This document shows, piece after piece, positions 55,561-62,608 of a stretch of 64,000 nucleotides of DNA. Numbering within the stretch: position 1 is the first letter of the stretch; each line of letters opens with the position of its first letter. The notes under the pieces are model-generated. The model worked only from the letters and a program-made list of their open reading frames with translations. It did not search any database and was not told the origin of the DNA. Origin of the DNA: Defluviitoga tunisiensis (GTDB taxonomy: Bacteria > Thermotogota > Thermotogae > Petrotogales > Petrotogaceae); assembly GCF_000953715.1 (NCBI RefSeq), contig NZ_LN824141.1, positions 370,676 through 434,675 of the forward strand. Reading direction: 5' to 3'. A program made the position numbers and the translations under genes.

Positions 55561-56061
55561 TTAAAACCCATATTTAAAATCGTCATCATCTAAATCATCA
55601 TCAAAATCGTCATATTCTTCATAATCCTCATCATCCTCGTCTTCAATAAACCAATCTTCGTCAAAGTCTTCATCTTCATCCTCATCTTCATCTTTGCTAT
55701 AGGTATCTTCATCTTTTTGGGAATAATCGTCTTCACTAAAATCAACATCGTACTCTTCAAAATCGCTTTCATTTTCTAAGTCAAAGGATGAAAATACTTC
55801 ATCTTCGATACTTTCCCAAACATCAGAAACTTTTTTGAATTCATCTTCATCATCAATACTATTTAAATAAATTTTTCCTTCTTCTTTTTCTACTGCAAAA
55901 GCAACTACTCCATTTAAAATCATTTCTTGCTTTTCTTCATCTCTTATTGCTTCTTGACATATCCAATAAGTTTTTCCATCAATCTCTAATTCTTTTAAAA
56001 ACATAAAATCATTTTCATTACCTTTTTCATCGGTTAAGGTGAAAAATTCCATGTCTTCCAC
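55561..56061 (-). CDS. DUF1292-type acidic protein
   Basis: About 166 residues. GTG 56061 is the start because AGGAGGT lies 6 nt upstream; a TTG at 56082 lies before that box. The N-terminal ~75 residues match DUF1292: FFTLTDEKGNENDFMFLKELEIDGKTYWICQE and EEGKIYLNSIDDEDEF. The last ~70 residues are almost all Asp/Glu, with Phe/Tyr spaced among them (DEDFDEDWFIEDEDDEDYEE), so the tail is probably disordered and strongly negative. DUF1292 proteins have no known function. The gene follows metF on the minus strand. Confidence 0.82.
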   Translation of the reverse strand: MEDMEFFTLTDEKGNENDFMFLKELEIDGKTYWICQEAIRDEEKQEMILNGVVAFAVEKEEGKIYLNSIDDEDEFKKVSDVWESIEDEVFSSFDLENESDFEEYDVDFSEDDYSQKDEDTYSKDEDEDEDEDFDEDWFIEDEDDEDYEEYDDFDDDLDDDDFKYGF

Positions 56062-56112
56062 AATACTACCTCCTAAAATCAAAATTTCTTTATCTTATAT
56101 ATTAAAAAACAT

Positions 56113-57060
56113 TTAAAACACATTTTGAAACTCTCGTAATACTTCTTTTACAGCATCTCCTTTTCCCATTGTGAAAATATGTACACCAGGTACGCCGCTA
56201 GATAATAATTCTTCAATCATTTTTATTGTATGTTTAACCCCAACATTAAACTCGTCTTTTGGCGTTTTTGCCTCATCAAAAGCTTCAACTAATTCTTTCG
56301 GAATGTTTACAAAAAAAGATTTAGGAATATTATATAAGGATTTTTTAGATACTATCGGTTTTAAACCAGGTATTACTGGAACATTAATACCTCGTTCACT
56401 TATTTTGTCAAGAAAATTTATATAATAATTAACATCAAAAAACATCTGGGTAATAATGAACTGGGCACCTAATTCTATTTTTAATTTTAAATTATCTAAA
56501 TCCTTTTCTAAATTAGGTGATTCAAAATGTTTCTCAGGATATCCAGCAACACCTATGCAAAAATCTGTAGAGTAATTATATCTTGTCGGATATACATAAA
56601 TACCTTTGTTAAGGTTAACAATCTGTTCGACTAAATCACAAGCATATTTATGCTCGTCAAATTCTCTAAAGGTATACCTGTTTTTATCTCCTCGAACCAC
56701 AAATACATTTTCAATCCCAAGATAATGTAAATCAATTAATATATCTTCTAATTGATATTTATTGAATCCCACACAGATAAGATGAGGAACTACATCTACG
56801 TTATATCTGTTTTTAAGAGCGGCACTAATTCCAACTGTGCCTGGACGTTTATTTACAATTATCTTATTAACTTCTAAACCATTTTCTAAATATTCAACTT
56901 CGTTAGCATGCTTAGTAACATTTATAAAAGATGGAGAAAAATTCATTAATCCATCGACTACATTATAAATATCTAATATACTTCCTCCTCTATTTGGAGG
57001 AATAATTTCAAAGGAGAGTATTGGTTTACCTTTTTGACTAATTACATCAACAATTTTCAT
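56113..57060 (-). CDS. metF: Methylenetetrahydrofolate reductase
   Basis: A 315-residue TIM-barrel flavoprotein. It shows PILSFEIIPPNRGG with the catalytic Glu, PSFINVTKHAN, VVPHLICVGFNKYQLEDILIDLHYLGIENVFVVRGDKN and LGAQFIITQMFFDVNYYINFLD, followed by VPVIPGLKPI (in parts). It reduces methylene-THF to methyl-THF for methionine synthesis or one-carbon flow. Some Thermotogota and acetogen forms need a MetV zinc partner, and none is adjacent here. The ribosome binding site is weak. Confidence 0.93.
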   Translation of the reverse strand: MKIVDVISQKGKPILSFEIIPPNRGGSILDIYNVVDGLMNFSPSFINVTKHANEVEYLENGLEVNKIIVNKRPGTVGISAALKNRYNVDVVPHLICVGFNKYQLEDILIDLHYLGIENVFVVRGDKNRYTFREFDEHKYACDLVEQIVNLNKGIYVYPTRYNYSTDFCIGVAGYPEKHFESPNLEKDLDNLKLKIELGAQFIITQMFFDVNYYINFLDKISERGINVPVIPGLKPIVSKKSLYNIPKSFFVNIPKELVEAFDEAKTPKDEFNVGVKHTIKMIEELLSSGVPGVHIFTMGKGDAVKEVLREFQNVF

Positions 57061-57149
57061 TGTTCTTTCACCATATTAAATAATCATAAAAAACAATTTT
57101 TATTAATTCTAACACAATTAATGTATTTTGTCAATCGAGCTCAAAGCAT

Positions 57150-57176
57150 GAAAAAAGCGGGGATTGAATCCCCGCT
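57150..57176 (-). terminator. Terminator of ppdK
   Basis: On the minus strand AGCGGGGATT pairs with AATCCCCGCT (57176-57156) and is followed by TTTTTT (57155-57150). It lies 14 nt past the ppdK stop and before metF. Confidence 0.92.
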
Positions 57177-57189
57177 ATATTTGATACAA

Positions 57190-59853
57190 TTAATAATTTA
57201 CTTTTTTACCTCTTTTATACTTTGCAGCTGCTTGAGCCGCTGCTAATCGTGCAACTGGAACTCTATATGGTGAACAACTTACATAATCCAAACCCACTAA
57301 ATGTGCAAATTCAATAGATTCAGGATCTCCTCCATGCTCACCACAAATTCCAACTTTTAGATGTGGATTAGTTGACCTTCCACCATCTAGAGCTATTTTA
57401 ATTAGTTTACCAACACCTTCTCTATCAATATGCTGAAATGGATCCTTTTCATATATTCCTTTTTCAATATAGTCGTTGATAAACTTTCCATAGTCATCTC
57501 TTGAGAAACCTAATCCTAATTGAGTAAGGTCGTTTGTACCAAAACTGAAGAAATCAGCTTGTTCACCAATCTGATCTGCAACTACACAAGCTCTCGGTAC
57601 TTCAATCATTGTACCAACCTTGTATTCTAAATCAACGTTGTGTTCCTTGATGAGTTCGTCAGCTATCTGAGTTATAGAATCTTTTAAAATTGTAAACTCT
57701 TTGACATTTCCAACTAGAGGAATCATTATTTCTGGATGTACCTTCTTTCCCTCTTTCATTAATTCTATAGCTGCAAGAAGTATTGCTTTTGTTTGCATTT
57801 CAGCTATCTCAGGATAAGTGATTGCAACTCTTACCCCTCTATGACCCATCATTGGATTAAATTCTTCAAGTTCTTTAACCGTTTGCCTTAATTCTTCTTC
57901 AGTGATTCCCAAAGTTTTTGCTAATTCTTTTATCTGTTCATCTGTTTCAGGAACAAATTCATGTAAAGGAGGATCTAAGAGCCTAATAGTAACAGAGAAT
58001 CCTTCCATCTCTTTGAATAAACCTTTAAAATCTTCAATCTGATATGGAAGAAGTTCTTCCAAAGCTTTTCTTCTCTGTTCTTCACTCTTTGAAACTATCA
58101 TCCTTCTCATTTTATTAATTCTTTCAGGGCCAAAGAACATATGTTCAGTTCTACAAAGACCTATTCCTTGAGCACCATATTCTCTAGCCACTTTGGCATC
58201 TCTTGGTACATCAGCATTTGCTCGAACACCTAAATCGGAAACTTCATCTGCATAATCAAGTAAAGTTGCAAGTTCTCCTGCTAATCCTTCAGGTCTTATA
58301 GTCTTAACTTTACCAGCATAAACTTTTCCTTCATTACCATCTATTGAGATCCATTCTTTATCTTTTATAACAACACCATTTGCTTTAATAAGTCTATTCT
58401 TCAAATCTATTAATATATTTTCTGCTCCCACTACAGCTGTTTTACCCATACCTCTAGCTACAACTGCAGCATGTGAAGTCATACCTCCACGATTGGTTAA
58501 AATACCTTGTGCAGCGTTCATACCGCCAACGTCTTCAGCAGATGTTTCTGGTCTAACAAGAATAACTTGTTCTCCTTTTTTTGCCATTTCTTCAGCTTCT
58601 TCTGCACTAAAAACAATCTTTCCTGTTGCTGCACCTGGTGATGCTGGCAATCCTTTTCCAATATATTGGGCTCTTTTTAGTTCTTCAGGATCAAATACTG
58701 GATGTAGTAGTTTTTCGATATCTGCTGGATCTACCCTCATAACAGCTTCTTGCTTATTAATTAACCCTTCTTTTACTAAATCAACTGCTATTTTAACAGC
58801 AGCAGCAGGGGTTCTTTTACCATTCCTTGTTTGTAAGATATATAGTTTACCTCTTTCAACAGTAAATTCAATATCTTGCATATCTCTAAAATGGTGTTCT
58901 AATTTATCCATTATTTCAGTTAATTCTTTATATACATCTGGCATTATATTTTTTAATTCATCCAAAGGTTGAGGAGTTCTAATACCAGCCACAACGTCCT
59001 CACCTTGAGCGTTCATTAAAAATTCACCATAATATTTCTTTTCTCCAGTACTTGGATCTCTCGTAAATACAACACCAGTGCCACTATCTTCTCCCATATT
59101 TCCAAAAACCATTGCAACAACGTTAACTGCTGTTCCTAAGAAGTTTTTATCGTCTAATTTATTAATTTGCCTATATTTTATGGCTCTTGGGTTATTCCAA
59201 CTTCTAAATACCGCTTCAATTGAAATCCATAACTGTTCCATTGGGTCTTGAGGGAAGGATTTTCCTTCTTCCTGATATATTTTCTTATATAATTCAACAA
59301 CTTTTTTGAAATCTTCTGCATCTAACTCTATATCAGTTTTTACTCCCTTTTCTCTTTTTACTTTGTTCAAGGCTTCTTCAAATTTTGCATGAGGGATTTC
59401 TAGCGATACATCTCCAAACATCTGTATAAACCTTCTGTACGAATCCCAAGCAAATCTTTCGTTATTAGTCTGTTTAGCTAATCCTTGAACCGATACATCG
59501 TTTAAACCCAAATTAAGAATGGTATCCATCATTCCAGGCATTGAAACTGCTGCTCCAGAACGAACAGAAACAAGTAAAGGATTATCATTATCCCCAAACT
59601 TTTTACCTAAAACCTCTTCTAATTCATGCATAGCTTGCTCAACTGCAGGTTTCAAATCATCTGGGAGTTTCATACCATTATCCCAATAATACTTACAAAC
59701 CTCTGTAGAAATTGTAAATCCTGGTGGTACTGGTAGTCCAAGCAATGCCATTTCAGCAAGGTTTGCACCTTTACCACCTAAAATATCTTTCATCTTGGCA
59801 TTTCCTTCGACTCTGCGATTATTCCAAACATATACGTATTTCTTTGACATCAT
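57190..59853 (-). CDS. ppdK: Pyruvate, phosphate dikinase
   Basis: An 887-residue enzyme. The N-terminal ATP-grasp part shows GGKGANLAEMALLGLPVPPGFTIST and VSVRSGAAVSMPGMMDTILNLGLND. The swivelling domain has the phospho-His loop GGMTSHAAVVARGMGKTAVVG. The C-terminal PEP/pyruvate barrel shows GIGLCRTEHMFFGPERI, FFSFGTNDLTQ and GICGEHGGDP with the catalytic Cys. It interconverts pyruvate, ATP and Pi with PEP, AMP and PPi in central carbon metabolism. Two ATGs (59853, 59850) follow GGGAGGT; the second has the better spacing. Confidence 0.97.
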   Translation of the reverse strand: MMSKKYVYVWNNRRVEGNAKMKDILGGKGANLAEMALLGLPVPPGFTISTEVCKYYWDNGMKLPDDLKPAVEQAMHELEEVLGKKFGDNDNPLLVSVRSGAAVSMPGMMDTILNLGLNDVSVQGLAKQTNNERFAWDSYRRFIQMFGDVSLEIPHAKFEEALNKVKREKGVKTDIELDAEDFKKVVELYKKIYQEEGKSFPQDPMEQLWISIEAVFRSWNNPRAIKYRQINKLDDKNFLGTAVNVVAMVFGNMGEDSGTGVVFTRDPSTGEKKYYGEFLMNAQGEDVVAGIRTPQPLDELKNIMPDVYKELTEIMDKLEHHFRDMQDIEFTVERGKLYILQTRNGKRTPAAAVKIAVDLVKEGLINKQEAVMRVDPADIEKLLHPVFDPEELKRAQYIGKGLPASPGAATGKIVFSAEEAEEMAKKGEQVILVRPETSAEDVGGMNAAQGILTNRGGMTSHAAVVARGMGKTAVVGAENILIDLKNRLIKANGVVIKDKEWISIDGNEGKVYAGKVKTIRPEGLAGELATLLDYADEVSDLGVRANADVPRDAKVAREYGAQGIGLCRTEHMFFGPERINKMRRMIVSKSEEQRRKALEELLPYQIEDFKGLFKEMEGFSVTIRLLDPPLHEFVPETDEQIKELAKTLGITEEELRQTVKELEEFNPMMGHRGVRVAITYPEIAEMQTKAILLAAIELMKEGKKVHPEIMIPLVGNVKEFTILKDSITQIADELIKEHNVDLEYKVGTMIEVPRACVVADQIGEQADFFSFGTNDLTQLGLGFSRDDYGKFINDYIEKGIYEKDPFQHIDREGVGKLIKIALDGGRSTNPHLKVGICGEHGGDPESIEFAHLVGLDYVSCSPYRVPVARLAAAQAAAKYKRGKKVNY

Positions 59854-59898
59854 TTTACCTCCCTTTTTGCATAAATTTTGATAGCTAAAATATATTAT

Positions 59899-59927
59899 AT
59901 TATATTAATTTTTTTTCTATTTCTCAT
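59899..59927 (-). promoter_or_regulatory. Possible promoter of ppdK
   Basis: On the minus strand, ATGAGA (59927-59922), 17 bp, then TATAAT (59904-59899). The -10 is perfect but embedded in AT repeats, and the -35 matches 4 of 6. Confidence 0.4.
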
Positions 59928-59956
59928 TTTAGTAAAATTTAATATACAATTTTCTT

Positions 59957-61135
59957 TTAAAATGCTTCTTCTTTTATCATTTTAAAATTAAGCCTGTTAT
60001 TTTTTTGTTCTACATATAAATATGAGATGAGTTTCTTTTTTACGAATTCATTCTTGTTTATTCCTAAATTTCTACTAACTCTATATTTCCAGGTACCTGT
60101 ATTTACATAAACTTTTTCAACAGGGCTATTATCTATCATATTTAGTGATGCTCTATGATTATGCCCCATAATTAAAAATTTAACTTTATCTTCTTCCAAA
60201 GCGATATCATTTTCTCCGAAACCTATCAGGTATTCTTTAGGTATATAAAAACTTTCATTTAAAAGTTTTTCAGCATTCATTAAAAGATAATTTGAATTAT
60301 TCATACTTCTAAAAAACATCCCCAACCTTACAATTGCCTCTCCTAGTTTTAACCCCCCCATATTATTTACAAAAATATTTGATAACACATTCACTCCAGG
60401 ATAATTTACCTTCAACCACCTTTTTACTTGGGGAGTTTTAATAAGTCGGGTAAAAACTTTTATCCATTCTTTTTTTAAATCATAGTTCAATAAATATTTT
60501 TCTTTTAGATTGTCAAGCCATTTAAAAACATCCAGTTGAGGATAAATATTCTGATATTCAGAATACAGCTCTTCGGAAAGAATTTCTACAGCTATATTTC
60601 CAAAATGATGATTCATGTATTTAGTCATATATTCAGAAAAAGAAGGTAAAATATTATTGTTTTGATCTTTACTCAACCTATTCACAGGGTCGAATTGGTT
60701 TCCATGAATTAAGAAAAGCTCAAATTCCTCATCATAGTAATACGGAACTATTTCACACTTCTTGAATATTTCCTTTATTTTGTCACAAATTTTTTTATTG
60801 AAAAGAAAGTAATAATCATGATTTCCAACTATATAATAAATTCTATTTTTCTTTGAAAAACGTTGGAATGTTTCAATTAACTTTTTATGATTATTAATGA
60901 TTTCATCAATTACATTGACATCACATTGTTGAGCATACTCAACTGCTGTATTAGCCATATAACCATCATTTACTGCATTTGTTAACTCAAAAAAATCTCC
61001 AACTATATATAACTCAGTATCATCGCTATTCATCTCAATTAGTTCATTTAATAACTTGATTAGTCTAGCGTCATAAATAAAATCATCACTTTCATTTCCT
61101 AAGCCAATATGTAGATCACTCATATATACTTTCAT
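59957..61135 (-). CDS. Calcineurin-like metallophosphoesterase
   Basis: About 392 residues. ATG 61135 is preferred over TTG 61138 because GGAGG lies 7 nt upstream. All metal motifs of the family are present in order: MSDLHIGLG (D-x-H), LYIVGDFFELTNA (GD), YYIVGNHDYYF (GNHD), LFLIHGNQFDP and FLIMGHNHRAS (GHxH), then VNTGTWKY. The layout recalls LpxH-like UDP-diacylglucosamine hydrolases and archaeal-type phosphoesterases, but the long helical insert (~170-290) is unusual. Substrate unknown. It stands alone between ppdK and gcvH. Confidence 0.88.
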   Translation of the reverse strand: MKVYMSDLHIGLGNESDDFIYDARLIKLLNELIEMNSDDTELYIVGDFFELTNAVNDGYMANTAVEYAQQCDVNVIDEIINNHKKLIETFQRFSKKNRIYYIVGNHDYYFLFNKKICDKIKEIFKKCEIVPYYYDEEFELFLIHGNQFDPVNRLSKDQNNNILPSFSEYMTKYMNHHFGNIAVEILSEELYSEYQNIYPQLDVFKWLDNLKEKYLLNYDLKKEWIKVFTRLIKTPQVKRWLKVNYPGVNVLSNIFVNNMGGLKLGEAIVRLGMFFRSMNNSNYLLMNAEKLLNESFYIPKEYLIGFGENDIALEEDKVKFLIMGHNHRASLNMIDNSPVEKVYVNTGTWKYRVSRNLGINKNEFVKKKLISYLYVEQKNNRLNFKMIKEEAF

Positions 61136-61326
61136 CAATGTTCCTCCAAAACAGTTAAAGAGTTGAGAAATAATTCATTTGAATTATAGCATATACTTAC
61201 TAAAATATTTTAACGGTTTAATAAAGTGTATACGAGATTTAACGTATTTGTGGAAAGAAACCCATTTAAGCTAGCAGAGATATCTTTAATTTGAAGAATC
61301 ACAACGAAGCCTTTTATATTCAAAAT

Positions 61327-61357
61327 AAAAAGTCCTCAATTAATTGAGGACTTTTTA
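61327..61357. terminator. Bidirectional terminator after gcvH
   Basis: AGTCCTCAATT/AATTGAGGACT (61331-61352) is a perfect 22-nt palindrome with A5 before and T5 after. It lies just past the gcvH stop on the minus strand. The rest of the gap 61136-61326 shows no gene. Confidence 0.9.
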
Positions 61358-61363
61358 TATCTT

Positions 61364-61714
61364 TTAAATTTCTGGTTCTTCATCCAAAAGTTCTTCAATT
61401 TCAGAAGGATTAGATATTTCTATTTTAGCTATCCATCCCTTATCTTCTGCATCCTCATTAATTATTTCTGGAGAGTCTTCTAAGTCATTATTTACTTCAA
61501 TTATTTTTCCACTTATAGGGGCATAAACATCTTCCGCAGCTTTAACTGATTCTATTGTACAAAGTATGTCACCCTTTTTTACGGTTCTTCCAATTTGAGG
61601 CAATTCAACATATGTAACATCCCCTAATTCATCTGCAGCCTTTTTTGAAATACCAACAACAGCAATATTGCCATTAACTATTACATATTCATGAGTTTCC
61701 GTAAATTTTTTCAT
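61364..61714 (-). CDS. gcvH: Glycine cleavage system H protein
   Basis: A 116-residue lipoyl protein. It shows THEYVIVNGNIAVVGISKKAADELGDVTYVELPQIG and the lipoylation loop CTIESVKAAEDVYAP with Lys58, then ISGKIIEVNNDLEDSPEIIN (in parts). GcvH carries the aminomethyl arm between GcvP, GcvT and Lpd. No gcvT or gcvP gene is nearby. It may also act as the acyl relay for lipoyl assembly, with the LipM-like gene at 46 kb as possible partner. ATG 61714 follows GGAGGAG. Confidence 0.95.
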   Translation of the reverse strand: MKKFTETHEYVIVNGNIAVVGISKKAADELGDVTYVELPQIGRTVKKGDILCTIESVKAAEDVYAPISGKIIEVNNDLEDSPEIINEDAEDKGWIAKIEISNPSEIEELLDEEPEI

Positions 61715-61771
61715 ATGTTCTCTCCTCCTCCGAACAATAATTATTTAACTTTATATCTTAATGATAAAGAT

Positions 61772-61801
61772 ATTATACCATAAAGTTAATTAAAGGGTAA
61801 A
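61772..61801 (-). promoter_or_regulatory. Possible promoter of gcvH
   Basis: On the minus strand, TTTACC (61801-61796), 18 bp, then TATAAT (61777-61772), placed ~60 nt before the gcvH start. The -10 is perfect and the -35 partial. Confidence 0.45.
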
Positions 61802-61844
61802 CTACTATTAAAATCTGTGCCTATATTATTTAGATTAAATCCTA

Positions 61845-61873
61845 TTGAAAATACTCATTAAATATGATAGAAT
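61845..61873 (+). promoter_or_regulatory. Promoter of the manganese riboswitch / P-type ATPase transcript
   Basis: -35 TTGAAA at 61845-61850, 17-bp spacer, -10 TAGAAT at 61868-61873. The expected transcription start (~61880) falls exactly where the riboswitch P1 strand AAGGGG begins, which supports both calls. Confidence 0.75.
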
Positions 61874-61878
61874 TGCTT

Positions 61879-61958
61879 GAAGGGGAGTAACTCGTTCTGC
61901 ACCATCGTCATCACGGCACATGCCCGGTGGTGTAGCAATTCTTGAGAGTGAGACCTTT
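61879..61958 (+). ncRNA. yybP-ykoY (manganese) riboswitch aptamer
   Basis: The 5' strand GAAGGGGAGTAACTCG and the 3' strand GAGTGAGACCTTT are the two conserved blocks of the yybP-ykoY family. Between them is a CACC...GGTG hairpin with GCCCGGTGGTG. P1 pairs AAGG with CCTT. The family senses Mn2+ and commonly controls P-type ATPases and other Mn exporters. The downstream CCTTT is shared with a terminator stem, so ligand binding should block termination (ON switch). Called by eye, without a covariance search. Confidence 0.85.
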
Positions 61959-61985
61959 ATTCGAATATGAATAAAGGTCTTTTTT
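61951..61985 (+). terminator. Riboswitch expression-platform terminator
   Basis: AGACCTTTATTC (61951-61962) pairs with GAATAAAGGTCT (61969-61980) followed by TTTTTT. Its 5' arm contains the CCTTT that closes the aptamer P1, so the two folds exclude each other. Confidence 0.9.
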
Positions 61986-62039
61986 GCACTTTATAGTATC
62001 ATTAAAATGCTTTTTAGAACTTTTAATATCAGCATTTTC

Positions 62040-62380
62040 AAAAATAAAATATTAAAAATTTACCGTTTTCAAGGTTCAGTCTTATCCTTCCACTACTTAA
62101 ACTCTGACGAGTTTTGAAGTGGTGGCTTGTAAGAAATCCAACAGAACTAGTTTATTACACCCTTTTATAAGGAAACCGTTCAAAGGAAATAATATAGCCA
62201 CTCCAGGATATTCCACTCGTTCTGGACACTGCGGTTGGTGGTTAAACATCGATCTTGAGAACCATAAGGATTTTGCATGTAGCAGTAACTGGCATTTATC
62301 CCCAACCTATAGAGGTCAGGGCTTTCTGCCAAAAAATGATAAAATTTATAAAGTGAGTAAAACATATTTTTAGGGTTTTT
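62040..62380. other. Structured, non-coding, higher-GC segment in the ATPase leader (possible transposon-associated RNA remnant)
   Basis: Unlike its AT-rich surroundings, this stretch has many nested pairings. CCACTACTTAAACTC (62090-62104) pairs with GAGTTTTGAAGTGGTGG (62109-62125). Others are CCTT/AAGG (62161-62172), AACCG/CGGTT (62174-62178/62232-62236), TGGTT/AACCA (62239-62243/62260-62264) and CCC-ACCT-ATAG-AGGT-GGG (62301-62321), closed by GGCA/TGCC (62291-62330). No convincing protein is encoded. It resembles the structured RNA ends of IS605-type or HEARO/omega-RNA elements, but no tnpB/iscB gene is near. Identity unproven. Confidence 0.45.
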
Positions 62381-62423
62381 AAAAATGAAGATTTTCTAAA
62401 AATAAGCATTTTGAATTTAACAT

Positions 62424-62496
62424 GGGTCCAGGGCGGAGCCCTCCCCAATTCTTCGGTACAAATATTAAAAACTATAAAGAGATTAATAATTAGTGA
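62424..62496 (+). repeat. Dispersed intergenic repeat, copy B
   Basis: It matches copy A (51133-51203) in reverse orientation, with core AGGGCGGAGCCCT at 62430-62442 and then TTCGGTACAAATATTAAAAA. It lies between the structured segment and the ATPase start. No gene is seen in 62380-62608. Confidence 0.65.
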
Positions 62497-62608
62497 GAAT
62501 TAAAAGTTGGAAGGTAACCACTTTAAACACAAGGTATTAAAAGTTAGTTAAATTCAGAGTTTTAGAATTTCTGAAAACAATAAACATATTTTGTAAGGGA
62601 GGAAAAAA

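Noticed and set aside
55561-55775. Repetitive GAT/GAA codon tract as a microsatellite or CRISPR-like repeat
   Set aside because: It is the in-frame acidic tail of the DUF1292 protein, with no regular repeat unit and spacer pattern.
61870-61941. GAATTGCT/AGCAATTC pairing as the riboswitch closing stem
   Set aside because: The 5' arm overlaps the -10 box TAGAAT (61868-61873) and would lie upstream of the transcript start; AAGG/CCTT is the proper P1.
62119-62373. 84-codon open frame in the structured segment
   Set aside because: No ribosome binding site, no recognisable family, and the frame runs through several hairpins; better explained as structured or repeat DNA.
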